Positions 45,348 through 56,749 are shown, numbered from the stretch's first letter. The stretch is 64,000 nt of DNA from Blepharisma japonicum (GCA_949751835.1 CATKHK010000018.1:186001-250000); one strand, 5' to 3'. The notes: generated from the sequence alone by a model not told the origin. A program made the numbers and translations.

Positions 45348-46466
45348 TTAACATAACGAAAGAATAAAGTCCGCATATATTGAGCAATGGCTAGATGCCC
45401 ATGTTTTTTTACTCAATGCTCTTCCAACGACCTCACAATTAAGTGGCTCTTCAAGATTTCTATAATAGATCCTATCAAATCTATTATGTGGACTTCAGCT
45501 TGGATAAGTGAAGCCATTTCCATCATTTTCCTTCGTTTTTCAGGCATCTTTTAGTGTACTGCGCTGCTGCTTTATATGGTATTTCCCTTCTAGCACATCT
45601 CCAGGCACCTGATACTTTTCCTTGATTTTGAAATCCCCTAGCAATATCTGAGGAATCCTCCCTTTATCACTTCTATCCATAAATCCTAGGATTTCCGAAG
45701 CTTGCATTACTTGACGCTTATTATCAGTAGTCATTTGAGTATTAAAAACTTCGAATTGTTTTTTTGGATGAGTTATAAGGGCTCTTACACAGTACCTTTC
45801 ATTTGAATCTTCCTTTGAGGATGAAAGTTTTATTGAAGTTACATCAGAAATTGGATATCTTGAAATAACGGCAATTCCTTCTATTCTTCCATCCTTGTAA
45901 ACCATCGAATCATGCCAATAATAATAGGGATACTCAGGCATTCCATCTAATATTTCTTTAAGCATGTTTCTTCCTTTGGGCTTGTCAAATAAAATGCTTT
46001 CAGTAAGCCACCTAAAAGTTCTCTCAAATAGACAGTGTCCATGATAAGGGTCATTTTTTATGTCTTGCAGACATAAGATATCAGGGTTTATTTTTTTGAT
46101 TTGTTGGACGATCATATGTCTTCGCTTATCTCAGTCAGGATCATCATCAAATTTTGTTATATTATAAGTTTGTGTTCTTAATATACAAGGGGTCCCTATA
46201 TAATATTTACCTGGCTCATTAACATAAATAAGCGGGCAAACAGCTCGAAGAACATAGGTAGTTAGTGAAATATCATCCTTTATATGAATTCAGTTATTAC
46301 CGAAGGGAACCAGTAATTCAAAGGTAGGGTCGTCATCATCAATGAATTTGGCAATAGAGCTGAATAGGAATTACTGATAGAGAGACTCATAGCTGCATGA
46401 CCGAAAATTATAGATGACATAGGTTCTTGACTCTAATAAAATCTTCAAAGGTGACTGGCACTCCAT
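45348..46466 (-). CDS. Exonuclease-endonuclease-phosphatase fold protein with altered active site
   Basis: 367 codons with TGA as Trp after removing a 15-nt intron at 46360-46374. The family fold is clear: RTQTYNITKF, then INPDILCLQDI, GIAVISRYPI, QILLGDFKIK, SPHNRFDRIYY and the final ASSHCSIYADF. In active members these blocks read LQE, GDFN and SDH. Here the Glu is Asp, the Asn is Lys and the Asp before His is Ser, so metal binding and catalysis are probably weak or lost. Relatives include CCR4-type deadenylases, nocturnin and sphingomyelinases. The start ATG 46466 (MECQSPLKILLESRTYVIYN) is the first in the exon. No signal peptide. Confidence 0.8.
46360..46374 (-). other. 15-nt intron, phase 2
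   Basis: GTAATTCCTATTCAG on the minus strand. Removal joins YESLYH to SIAKF; A at position 10; TAA in frame at positions 2-4 if retained. Confidence 0.8.
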
Positions 46467-46990
46467 TCTGGGAAATAAGTTTTATTATTGATGAAAGGGA
46501 ATTTTAAATTTTTGAAGTAAATATTCAACCATTCGATAAATTTTCATTGTGACGATAATAAGTTAATAAATATGAAGAGCGTTAATACTGAAAAGTCGGA
46601 AGAATGCCATAAAAACATTTGAAATAAATGATGAGGAAATATTTAAATTTAAATATTCATGAAAAACCGCCATTATACTTGCGGTTTAAATATTTATGCA
46701 ACAATGCTTTATGCTATTTGAAAGCATTGCACTGGAATGCAAACTAAAATTTTAATCATAATTAAAAGCTGAAAGAAGAGTGGAATTTTAGGTTGTTGAC
46801 ATAAAAATTACAAAAGATAATTTTTTATCAAATTTTTACATATTACCATCAGTTAAGAAAAGAAATATTAAGTTTCTAAACCAGACACACTTATTACCTT
46901 AGTTCTCAATATACTCTCATAATTTCCTAAAACTTCGCATTAAAAATTTTTTCTAATCAAAGGGAATAATAAAAGAACCAAAATGATTTA
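46467..46990. other. Divergent intergenic region
   Basis: Between the EEP-fold gene (-) and the small Cys/Lys-rich gene (+). AT-rich, no gene recognised. Confidence 0.5.
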
Positions 46991-47566
46991 ATGAATAATA
47001 AATCCAAAGGATGCTGCTCATGCTTTAAAGCTATGTTTAGCAGCAAACCAAAGTCGTAATTCCAATTCAGCACCAAAAACAATAAATCTGATAATATCGC
47101 AGCAGTTAAAAGTCCTCAAAAAACACAGCCCACTGAAGAAGCTTCAAATAAATCTCCTGAAGCAAAAGAAAAAAGAAATCTTAAAGCAAATCCAGAGCTT
47201 GGGAAAAACAATAAAAAAGCTAAAACAGGACGACTAATAGCAAATGCAGAGACATTTCCATTAGATGAATCTTCAATATCTCTCCGTATATCAAATGATA
47301 TTAGCATTTCTAATGATGTTCTATTTTATGATAAAAATTCAATTAGTAATCAAAGTTTTGACCCAGAGCAAATCAGATGCAACCTTGATGCCGCTTTTCA
47401 CATCATGCAAGACGCTTTGAATACTTCATTTATAAATTCCAATTGTCTAGATAGTGATGGCAAAGAGCCTTTTACAAAAGTTGTGAAAAATATAAACTTT
47501 AGAGAGCTATTGAAAGAGGAAGGGATCAGTATTTCAAAAGATAGCAATAATGAAAAAGATAGCTAA
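46991..47566 (+). CDS. Small Lys/Ser-rich protein with Cys cluster at the N-terminus
   Basis: 186 codons after removal of a 15-nt intron at 47056-47070. It begins MNNKSKGCCSCFKAMF, where three Cys next to basic and aromatic residues suggest S-palmitoylation and peripheral membrane binding. The middle is Lys/Glu/Ser-rich and disordered. The C-terminal 70 residues contain a possible helix (CNLDAAFHIMQDALNTSFIN) and end acidic. No known domain. The intron differs from that of the EEP gene by a single base (GTAATTCCAATTCAG), a good sign that both are real. Confidence 0.7.
47056..47070 (+). other. 15-nt intron, phase 2
   Basis: GTAATTCCAATTCAG. Removal joins SKPKS to TKNNK; A at position 10; TAA in frame at positions 2-4 if retained. 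Confidence 0.85.
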
Positions 47567-48071
47567 GTAATTTATAAGTGACTCTGTTAGATAAAAGGGC
47601 GAATATGAAGCTTAATAAGAATCTAATGAAATTAATTCTTGAAAAATAAATTATTAATATTGAACTATTTTGAAAAAGAAACCCGTCATATTCAAAATTA
47701 GTATTTTTAAAGATATATATATGTAACAGTTATAGGAAAATCAACAAACCAAGATTTGAAATAGCATTTAATTAGAATTAGTATTAACAAATATAGTTCG
47801 ATTTGATAGAGCCAGGATGGTTTATACAATTTAAGCTCGATTTTTCGAAAACTTTAATTTTTGGTAGGAATATTAAAAATATATGATAAATATCTTCTCA
47901 AAACTTTTCGAAATGGTGCAAAAAAATTAATATAAAGACAGTAAAGTGTTATATTTAATCAAATATTCTTCATATGATAATTTTTATAATTTTGTAAGCT
48001 GTGACAAGAGATTTTTCCATATTAGTCTGACAAACATATTTTTTCAGTAATTTGTTTTCATATATAAAATA
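47567..48071. other. AT-rich spacer
   Basis: About 500 bp, nothing recognised. Confidence 0.5.
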
Positions 48072-48485
48072 ATGGCGTTTGTAGATGATTCAAAAATTAT
48101 CAATTCTGAGGATAGCTGGTTCAAGAGATCCCAAGATGCATTGAAAGAAAGGTTTTTCAATGTAGCAAACGAAATTAAATCATCTCAGAACAAGTTTTAT
48201 GAGATAGAAAAAAGATGCTATCAAGAAGGTCGTGGTCAATGCCTTGCCCAACATGATGAATTTAAACTTCTTATAGCTGACCTTCAAAGAAAGCAAGAAA
48301 GGGAAAAACAAAAGTGCTTTGATATTTGCAAAGCCCTTATCCCCAAAGATCAAAACACAAATATAAAGCAAGCAAATTGGGAAAGTGATTATTTCGAATG
48401 CTACTCAATTTATATGGATAGATATATAAAGTTGATGCAGAATGAAAGTGAAGTCTATAAGAATGCTACAAGCAAGCTGCTTTAA
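48072..48485 (+). CDS. Small helical protein with spaced cysteines
   Basis: 137 codons, no intron, ATG 48072 (MAFVDDSKIINSEDSWFKRS). Nearly all residues are in charged, helix-forming sequence. Cys appear as C-x7-C (CYQEGRGQC), C-x3-C (CFDIC) and one more (ECYSIYMDRYIKL). The spacing recalls helical-hairpin mitochondrial intermembrane-space proteins of the FAM136/twin-Cys kind, but the pairs do not match a known family well. No signal peptide or membrane helix. Function unknown. Confidence 0.7.
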   Translation: MAFVDDSKIINSEDSWFKRSQDALKERFFNVANEIKSSQNKFYEIEKRCYQEGRGQCLAQHDEFKLLIADLQRKQEREKQKCFDICKALIPKDQNTNIKQANWESDYFECYSIYMDRYIKLMQNESEVYKNATSKLL

Positions 48486-48753
48486 AGTAATAAATAATCA
48501 AAAATTAATTATAACTTGCCTAGCAATTATATAGAATGAATCAAATAATAGGGCATATTTTATAATAAAAATACGGATTTCAGAATCTCTATCTTGCTAA
48601 TATATAAACAAATCTTTTGATAGGTAATTAAGCAAATCTTCTCTTGAAATTTCCTTTTATATTAGAAAATTAATAATTGTAAAATCTTGAATAATATATA
48701 AATCTAAATAATTATCCTTAATAATTAATTTATCCATTTATTATTACAATAAT

Positions 48754-49974
48754 ATGCTGTTGTCACGAACTCTGAGAAATCTCAACCCTCTTCAAAGATG
48801 GATTCGCACTCATGATGCTGGCCCTCTTGAAGAGCTTGAAAGAGATTTCTTGCGTTCTGAAGTTCTCTATAAGCAATTTTCAGAGAGAGGATTTGATTTT
48901 TATACAGGAGTCCCAGATTCCTTCTTAAAAGATTTTACTGGATATATAGCTGATAATCATCCACCTAACAAGCATATCATAACAGCAAATGAAGGCACAG
49001 CTGTCTCAGTTGGTGCAGGCTACTATATGGCTACACGCAAATATCCTATTGTTTATTTACAAAATTCAGGCCTCGGCAATGTTATTAACCCAATTCTTAG
49101 TCTTTGTGATACCAGAGTTTACAAAATCCCTATCCTTTTCCTCATCGGCTGGCGTGGCGAGCCTGGCAAAAAAGATGAGCCTCAGCATTTAGTCCAAGGG
49201 AAGGTTATGAGCAACTTATTGACAGATTTAAGCATCAATTATGACGTTTTGCCAAATTTCGAAGAAGGCTCAGGAGCTGCAATTGACACTGCTTTGTATC
49301 ATTTGAAATCCAGAGGGTCTCCTTATGCTTTTCTTGTCAGACGTAAAAATTTTGTGGACTATGATTCTAAAAGTCAAATAAAGGTAGATCTTCCTATGAG
49401 TAGAGAAGATGCAATCGACAAGCTCACTGATAAACTTTCTAAGTTTGACATAGTAGTTTCTACAAGCGGGTTTGCCTCAAGAGAGCTATCAGATATAAGA
49501 CATCATAAGAACCAGCATCAAGACCAAGATTTCTATTGTGTAGGCTCATCAGGACATGCTTCAAGCATAGCACTAGGTATCGCAATTGCAAAACCTTCCA
49601 AAAAGGTATACTGTTTCGACGGTGATGGCTCTTTTCTCATGCACATGGGATCAATCGCTACAAACGGCTCTAGAGGACTGCCTAATTTTAGACACGTCTT
49701 GCTTAACAATGGATGCCATGATACCGTTGGAGGCCAGCCCACCAATGGTTTTGACATCGATTTCCCTAGGATCGCGAAAGCTTGTGGGTACAAATATGTA
49801 GCGTCTGTATCAACAAAAGAAGAGCTTGATAAAAGTTTCAACGAAATGGAACAGACAGCTGGGTCTTGTTTCTTAGAAATCAAGGTTGCAAGAAGGACGA
49901 GGAACGACTTAGGTAGAACAAAAGGAGATCCAAAAGATAACAAGGTCAATTTTATGAATTTCTTGGAGCTTTAG
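48754..49974 (+). CDS. Phosphonopyruvate decarboxylase
   Basis: 406 codons, no intron. A thiamine diphosphate enzyme of the phosphonopyruvate/sulfopyruvate decarboxylase group. The N-terminal PYR domain starts at about residue 35 (YKQFSERGFDFYTGVPDSFL) with the catalytic Glu in ANEGTAVSVGAGYYMA. The C-terminal PP domain has the ThDP/Mg motif GDGSFLMHMGSIATNGSRG and the closing NN. IGWRGEPGKKDEPQH is typical of Ppd. It turns phosphonopyruvate into phosphonoacetaldehyde, the step that makes C-P bond synthesis run forward. The first 30 residues are basic with Ser/Leu/Arg and look like a mitochondrial presequence. Ciliates are known for aminoethylphosphonate lipids, which suits this. Confidence 0.92.
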   Translation: MLLSRTLRNLNPLQRWIRTHDAGPLEELERDFLRSEVLYKQFSERGFDFYTGVPDSFLKDFTGYIADNHPPNKHIITANEGTAVSVGAGYYMATRKYPIVYLQNSGLGNVINPILSLCDTRVYKIPILFLIGWRGEPGKKDEPQHLVQGKVMSNLLTDLSINYDVLPNFEEGSGAAIDTALYHLKSRGSPYAFLVRRKNFVDYDSKSQIKVDLPMSREDAIDKLTDKLSKFDIVVSTSGFASRELSDIRHHKNQHQDQDFYCVGSSGHASSIALGIAIAKPSKKVYCFDGDGSFLMHMGSIATNGSRGLPNFRHVLLNNGCHDTVGGQPTNGFDIDFPRIAKACGYKYVASVSTKEELDKSFNEMEQTAGSCFLEIKVARRTRNDLGRTKGDPKDNKVNFMNFLEL

Positions 49975-50002
49975 AGTAATTGGATATTTAATATTCTTAT
50001 AA

Positions 50003-51211
50003 ATGGAAGCAAGGAGACTTAAAGTAATTGAACAGCATTTATTGGGGCTTCAAGAAGTTTGTATTGTGGCTGCTGGAAGATCACCAGTTCATAGGATTTT
50101 TGGTGAATTATCGTCTATAAGTTCTATAGATTTAGCAGCAAATACTCTTGCAGGGACTTTATCTAAATACAATATAAATTCAGATAGTATTCAAGAGCTT
50201 TATATGGGAAACTTGTTTTCACACAACCTTGGACAAAATCCAGCCAAACAAGTAGCTGTAAAGTCAGGTCTTAGTGATAGTGTAAACTGCATGGTCTTAA
50301 ATAAACTGTGTGCTAGCGGGATGAAAGCAATTATGCTAGCTGCAATGTCAATAGCTCAAGGAAATGCTGATTGCGCAGCTGCAGGAGGCATGGAAAGCAT
50401 GTCTAATGCGCCTTATATGCATCCTAAAATAAGAGATGGCTTAGCCAGAGGAAACCATAAAGCTCTAGACTCTATTGATCATGATGCTTTTATTGATCCC
50501 TTTTCTGGGCACTTGCCTCCTTTTATATCTGACAAGGTCTCAGAGAAAGTAAACATTTCAAGAGAAGAGCTTGATAGTTATGCAGAAGAAAGCTATAAAA
50601 AAGCTTCAAATGCGTGGAAAATGAATAAATTCGTCAATGAAGTAATCCCCATACCAAATCCAAAAAAAGCTGGGAAAATTATAGATAAAGATAATTTGAA
50701 AGGAGGAGATTTTGACATAAAGAAATTAAAGCCTGTACTGAAAAACGGAAAAACAACTGCTGGAAACTCATGTGGGCTAAATGATGGAGCCTCTGCAATT
50801 GTGCTTTGCTCAAGGAAAAAAGCTAACGAAATGGGCTGAAAAGTATTAGCAAGTATAATATCAATGGCAGATGCTGAACAAGCTTGCATTGATTTTCCAT
50901 TAACACCGAGCTTAGCTATCAAAAAAGCTTTACAGAGAGCAAGTTTGCCAATAAATCAGCTTGACTTTATAGAGATAAATGAAGCATTTTCATCAGTGAT
51001 TGTAGGAAATTCGAAGCTGCTTAACTATGATATAGGGAAAATAAATGCATATGGAGGTGGAATTGCTATGGGCCACCCAGTTGGCAGTTCTGGATGTCGA
51101 ATAGTTGTAACTTTATTATCAGTATTAAAACAAGAAGGAGGAAACTATGGCTCAGCAGCGATTTGTAATGGCGGTGGGGGTGCGTCTGCGATAATAATTA
51201 AAAAAGAATAA
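50003..51211 (+). CDS. Acetyl-CoA C-acetyltransferase (thiolase)
   Basis: 402 codons with TGA as Trp, no intron, 28 nt after the decarboxylase stop. Thiolase marks: VCIVAAGRSPV at the start, the nucleophile Cys in LNKLCASGMKAIML (about residue 103), GGMESMSNAPYM, INEAFS, the His in GHPVGSSGCR and the second catalytic Cys there, and GGGGASAIII. The TGA at 50837-50839 is the Trp after NEMG. It condenses or cleaves acetoacetyl-CoA. The usual YHMG element near residue 160 is replaced by SGHLPPF, which is odd and may change chain-length choice. The first 17 residues are an extension that could aid targeting. Confidence 0.92.
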
Positions 51212-51269
51212 TTAATAAATTATATTTGCCTCCATATATAAAATTGCATAGTTTAAAATAATAAATATA

Positions 51270-52937
51270 ATGCAATCAAGCGGAGTAAGCTTCGATGAAG
51301 TATTTTTAAATTAGGCATTTAAATTAGTAGGTGGACATGGGAGCTTTCAATTGAAATCCAGCATAGGGCTGTGACTGAGTTTATTACATGGCTTTATTTT
51401 ACTTTTCGGCTTTCAATATAGTTTGACTATCCCTAGTCTTATATGCAAAGATAAAGCAGGTCTCGAAACTTGTAGCGAAGAAACAGCGTGCAGGGTTGAA
51501 GAGTTCATTTTCGATCCTCACGAAATAAAAAGTGCGGTTTCCGAATGGTAATTATAAATCAGGACACTTATGTGTGGAATGAAGTATCATATCTTTATTT
51601 TGATTGGAATTGTTGGCATAGGATTCGCTATAGGGATTTTAGTATTAGGAAAACTTGCTGAGTTATATGGAAGAAAAAAATCATTATTTTTTGGGATCAT
51701 TCACTCTGCTTCTACTGGATTTGTGCTCATTTGTTCTCGAACTCCATGATTCTTTTCAACAATTATGTTTTTTTGCAGCTTGTCGCTTCCTGCTTCAATT
51801 ATTATTCCATATGTGTGGATTTTTGAACTCACAGACAAGCCTTTTAGACCAATTTTTTATTTACTAAATACAGTTTTCGTAACTATAGCATTTGCTATTG
51901 CTTATACTGCTTCTAATTATTTCTTATCCTGAAGAGCTTCGGTTATAGCGTCAGTTATTTTTGGGCTAATCGCAATTTTCCCATTACGGTCCTTAAAAGA
52001 ATCCCCAAGATTTTTAGCCTGCAACCTTGGAAGATATTCCAAAGCAAGAAAAATTCTGAAATTTATATCTGAAGTTAACAAAAAAGAAAGTTTTCAAGAA
52101 AAATTAGAAGGGGAAGCTTTTAATGAGTATGAAAAAGCAGGTAAAATATCAACTCATGTGTCAGACCAGCCATCTGGAGCGACTGCTGTGCTGGCACTAG
52201 ATGAGAGCACATTAGAAAAAGAAAAGCATGAGGATAAAGGAATTCATATAGGATTTAAGTATGTGTTTTTCACAAGAAGGCTTAGGAAAATGCTATTTAA
52301 ATGCAGTTTTTCATGGCTACTTATCGGTTTTGAATTAGGAATCATTATTAGTCAATCCAAGTATTTCATAAATTATTCTTTATTCGAGCTCACAATCAGT
52401 TGCATCTTGTGCCTCTTATTATCCACACAAGCTGCTATATTTGGCAATAAAATTGGAGCTCGACGATCTACGATGATTGCATCTGCGTTTTTCATCATAG
52501 CAAGTGCAATTCCTTTATTGACCTATATTGACTCCCCTATGCTAAAAGCAATATCAAGCTATGGATTTATAATTGCGTTTCCCACAATATTTAGTGTAAT
52601 TACATTTCTGTTCATTATAACTCAAGAATCATTCCCAACATACGGTAGATGTTTGGCTTCATTTCTTTGCTTATTTTTTATGATATGCTCATTTGCAATT
52701 GGATACTCTGTTCAATACTTGGATATACCTCAAAATATTATCCTTTGTGTGATAAGTTTTATTTTAATCCCTTCAATTTGTCTTTATCACCCAGACTCTC
52801 TATATGAAGAAAATTTCGACGGAGCTGCTGACACATCAAGTATCGAAATAACAGTCCAAGCCACAAAGAAACCGCCAAGCCACCAGAAATCAAACTCATC
52901 AAGCTTCCAAGTAATGAGTGAAGAGTTAAGCACTTAA
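51270..52937 (+). CDS. MFS transporter, organic cation/anion (SLC22-like)
   Basis: 545 codons with TGA as Trp after removing 15-nt introns at 51300-51314 and 51548-51562. The start FDEAFKLVGGHGSFQLK matches the SLC22 N-terminus. The first helix is followed by a lumenal loop with four Cys. Loop 2-3 has GKLAELYGRKKSLFFG, the MFS signature (G-x-L-A-D-x-x-G-R-K). LRSLKESPRFLACNLGRYSK is the equivalent of the SLC22 PESPRWL motif. The central loop is long and charged. About 12 helices in total. The tail is Ser-rich. It probably moves an organic ion across the plasma membrane; the substrate is unknown. Confidence 0.88.
51300..51314 (+). other. 15-nt intron, phase 0
   Basis: GTATTTTTAAATTAG. Removal gives SFDEAFKLVGGHG; A at position 10; terminal TAG in frame if retained. 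Confidence 0.85.
51548..51562 (+). other. 15-nt intron, phase 2
   Basis: GTAATTATAAATCAG. Removal gives VSEWTLMCG; A at position 10; TAA in frame at positions 2-4 if retained. Confidence 0.85.
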
Positions 52938-52955
52938 AGCATTATAATAAATCTA

Positions 52956-54098
52956 ATGTTTAAAATAAAAAATCTTATGAGAAATGGCTTGTTATATTGC
53001 GAAGTATTAAACGCTGACTATAAAATTTCTTTACAAAACTCTGCGATTACTGGACAGGTTTCTGAGCTAAATGATAGGTTTTCGAAGAGCATGGTATTGT
53101 CACTTACAAATAAAGGGAAGATTATTAGCCCAAGAGTACCAAAAATGAGTACAGAAAATAGGCTGCCTTATTTGGTTGTCCAAGCTTTTATTCCGAAAGG
53201 AAAACCGTTTATGCTTGAAATTGACGTAACTGACCATATGGCTGCTAAAAAGAAGCTGACTTTTATACAGTGCAATGAAATAATTAAAAGCTATAATTCA
53301 GCAAAAATTCCTTCAAATGCGATTGTAAAGGACATGTGGAATAATATTTGTATAGATATTCCAGCGTTTCTTAATGAATGCTTTAGGGTAAAATTAGACC
53401 ATATTGATAAAGTAACAGTTCATGCATTTTGCAGAATTCGGCGTATTTTTTCTATCAAATTTCCCCTTAAAAGCACAAGCCAAAGTATGGAAACACAGCT
53501 AAGACATGATATTCTTCCTACTGGAGTGGATATGCCAGAATCAGTCCCTTTTATCTGCCAATACATTCATCCTCAACAAATTAACCCTAAAGATGAAGAA
53601 ATAACAGAAGAAGACCAAAGCCCCAAAGAAGAAACTTTTGTCACAGATCAAAATCATGGCTTCCGATCCCCAAAATTAAAGTCAAAGTATGTAGTCCCAG
53701 GAACGAAGATGTATGATAAAATTAATAAAGCTCAGTTAGGTCCAAAACTGTATAGACAATGTAAGATATAAATAGATGCAATTGAAAAGCAGCTACTTTA
53801 TGCATCTTCAACTCAAGCTCTCAATGATTTAGAAATGGAACTATTGTCACCTAGTAAATCAATGCCAGATTTTAAGGTAAAATCTGATATAAGAAAGAAA
53901 ATTCCTATACTTTCAGAATCGCAATCAAATAACTCTTGAAATCATGAAGTCAAGTCAAAAAGCCCGACGTTTTATGATTCACTGATAGCAAGTTTAAATG
54001 AAGTCAGGCATGAAACCCCACCATTTGTGAACTCAGGGCCCAGGACTTATGTTTATGATCCTTTGAGTCATAGATATACAACTATGAGAATATCATAG
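52956..54098 (+). CDS. CFAP20-domain protein
   Basis: 375 codons with TGA as Trp after removing a 15-nt intron at 53761-53775. Residues 1-180 form a CFAP20/DUF667 domain (FKIKNLMRNGLLYCEVLNAD, PYLVVQAFIPKGKPFMLEID, NICIDIPAFLNECF, KVTVHAFCRIRRIFSIK). This domain sits on axonemal doublet inner junctions in CFAP20 and in WDR90 and CFAP20DC. The rest is disordered and polar, like CFAP20DC. It starts only 18 nt after the MFS stop codon. A role in cilia or centrioles is likely. Confidence 0.88.
53761..53775 (+). other. 15-nt intron, phase 1
   Basis: GTAAGATATAAATAG. Removal gives YRQYAIEKQLL; A at position 10; TAA in frame at positions 9-11 if retained. Confidence 0.8.
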
Positions 54099-54506
54099 AG
54101 ATAAGTGTGAAAAATAGATAATTAATAAAATTAGAAATTTGGATAAATATAGAGGGTTAAAGATTTTGCTCTTATCTTATAAAAGCTTTAAAGAAAATTA
54201 TTTCATTAAAAGAGTCGAAGAAAAATGTTCAAATAATTATAATTCACCATGCGAATTATAAGAGGATGTTAAGAATTTTCTATGCTTTTAATTTGATAAT
54301 TTGAATACTCAGCTTTAATTGAATAGCGTCAGTTGAAATTAAATATAAAAATTAATTCAGAAAATTAAAACTCTATAAATCTAAATAGATATTACTGTAT
54401 TTCTCTCATCAAGCTAAATAATCAGTTAAGAAAACAATAACTAAAATTTTCCTTTATCTATTCTAAAATGTCACATTAAGTTCTATTTATAGGTGAACAA
54501 ATAAAT
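54099..54506. other. AT-rich spacer
   Basis: Likely promoter of the Cys-rich secreted protein gene. Nothing specific recognised. Confidence 0.5.
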
Positions 54507-56579
54507 ATGATATACTTTCTTCTTGCTCTGACAGTTGTCTCTGCATTAACCTGTCCAAAGTATTCTTGCCACCAAGGAGGCTTCGATTTAGGCGAAACAT
54601 GCGCCTATCAAACTAAAACTGGCGACGTAAAGATGCAAATCTGTGAAGCTTCGGCACTCTCTCCAACTTGTAATGTGAATCCATCGATCACGAAGAATTT
54701 TACATGTGGAGCTCGCCCTCAAATGACTCTAGAAAACCAACTCCCAGGCCAGTTCTGCTATTTAGGCACTCAATGTTTATCAGGGAATTGTTTAAATAAT
54801 AAATGTGCTGGGCTTCCTCTTGGATCTTTATGCCAAAATCACGAGCAATGCAATGTAGGGCTGTATTGCAGTGCTTCTGGAAAATGCTATGCTCAAGCAT
54901 CTCAATTCAATTTTTGCAATTCCGATTATGATTGTCAAAATCAATATGCTTGCAATCGCACTTTATATAACTCTGGAACATGCATACCATATTACAGCAT
55001 CCCTAATGGAGATGGAATTGGAATGTGCGTCACTGGATTTTCAGAAGGCCAATCAAATTTATGTCAAAGTGGAGCTTGCACCCAAATCAACCCTAATCAT
55101 AATGGAGAAGGCGTTTGTGTGCCTGCCTTCAAGAGCGACAAGCCATATCCTTTATCTTGCAATGCCGATGATGATTGCACTGCTCACAACAGCGCTGGAA
55201 CAGGAGCTATAGGAACATGCAACTGTGGAATGGATAAAAATGGGCTGGCTTATTGCAATGCCTGGACAGGGGATCCTCCAGCAGTGACCGCAAGAGCATT
55301 AATCTCTCAGCATATATCACAAGCAGGCATTGTAAACTGCCATACAATGCTCAGATTTAGTAAATATTGTTACCAGCAAACATTAATACCATCCCAAGTT
55401 GTGAATTTAACCCAAAATCTATTACTAGCAGGCGATACCCCAAGATATCAAGGAAATGACTACTGCACCCAAACCATTTATAACGCTGACTACTGGAGAG
55501 TTTCTGCCTCAGATTTCACCTGCAAAGCATATGGCTGCAGAAGCGATTTGCAGTGAAACTTTGACAGCTGTATGACCTATCTCGAAGGATCTAATGAATT
55601 TGCCATAAAAACCTGTCCAAAAGGTGACTATTGCAATTTTGTCCAAATTCAAGCTAATCAATGGAACAATGTCACTTGTACAGTTTCTCCTACCCCAGCT
55701 CCTTTATACCCTGGAAACCTCTGCACTTCAGGCTCTCAATGCATTTCAGGAACTTGTCTTCAAGGAAAATGCAAAGGCACATTTTTAGGCAATCCATGTC
55801 ATGACAGCAGTGAATGCGCAGTTGGGTCTTACTGTTATTCAGTCAACTTACAATTTATTTGTGTTCCTTTAATTCCTATTGACTCTGACCAATGCGGCAC
55901 AGAGTACGATTGTGTCCCTCAAGCTGGATGTAATGCAACAAGGAATAATTTCCCAGGAACCTGTGTTAAATATTTCTCAGCACCTCTTGGAGCTATTGTG
56001 CCATGCCCTATAAGTGGATGGAATAACTTATGCCAAAGTGGAACTTGTTATAATAATGGAATTGATGATAGAGGGACCTGCGTTCAAGCTCCAGTGACCT
56101 TGCCAACGTTCCCAGCTACATGCACTACAAGTTCTCAATGCATTGGCTACAATTCGAATTTGAACCAACAATTTGTGGGATCTTGCCAGTGTGGTTATAA
56201 TGGAGACGCTCAAAAATACTGTTCACCTTTCCCTGGAGATGAGCCTGGTATTAAGTATATTAAACAGATTGCAGCTATTATGACATCAGATGCTATGAGT
56301 TTGTGCCAGACAACAAGAAGATACTATTCAGATTGCTTAGACATGGTTGCTAGTGCTCTAGGCTTGGACTCTGATAACTATTATTCAGCCATGATGAATT
56401 TCACTAACTTTGTTTCTTACATTAACAATGATCAATGTGTTCAGGCTGTTATCAACAACGACTATTGGAGCAGAATCCCTGATAATCCTAATCCACCTCC
56501 ACCTACACCGCCTCACAACAATACTGACTCAGCAGGCATTTTAACCCTCAGCTTAGCACTATTAACTTTTATTAACTAA
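54507..56579 (+). CDS. Secreted two-repeat cysteine-rich surface protein, probably GPI-anchored
   Basis: 690 codons, one TGA (Trp) between the two halves, no intron. A signal peptide (MIYFLLALTVVSALT) is followed by two homologous halves, about residues 16-345 and 350-655. Equivalent blocks are QFCYLGTQCLSGNCLNNKC and NLCTSGSQCISGTCLQGKC, which look like Dickkopf-type Cys-rich knots; CNCGMDKNGLAYCNAWTGDP and CQCGYNGDAQKYCSPFPGDE; and QTIYNADYWR and QAVINNDYWS. After a Pro-rich linker the protein ends in a hydrophobic stretch (SAGILTLSLALLTFIN), the form of a GPI signal. Base composition is more GC-rich than the neighbours, which suggests high expression. The family appears common in heterotrichs; function unknown. 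Confidence 0.85.
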
Positions 56580-56749
56580 ATTTCGGTTAATTAATATACT
56601 CTGCCAGTATGTTTAAAACTCCAAATGGCTTATTTAGAGAAAAAATATTCCAAAATAAGGAATACTTATATGAAATTATAATATTGAAAGATTTTCCTTA
56701 TTTCTAAAATAAAAATGATAAAACTTCATTAGAACGTAGCAAAAATCCT

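Noticed and set aside
48072-48485. FAM136-like mitochondrial protein
   Set aside because: Cys spacing is only loosely similar and key C-x3-C pairs are missing.
49533-49949. Minus-strand ORF opposite the decarboxylase
   Set aside because: Antisense shadow; the plus strand encodes a complete known enzyme.
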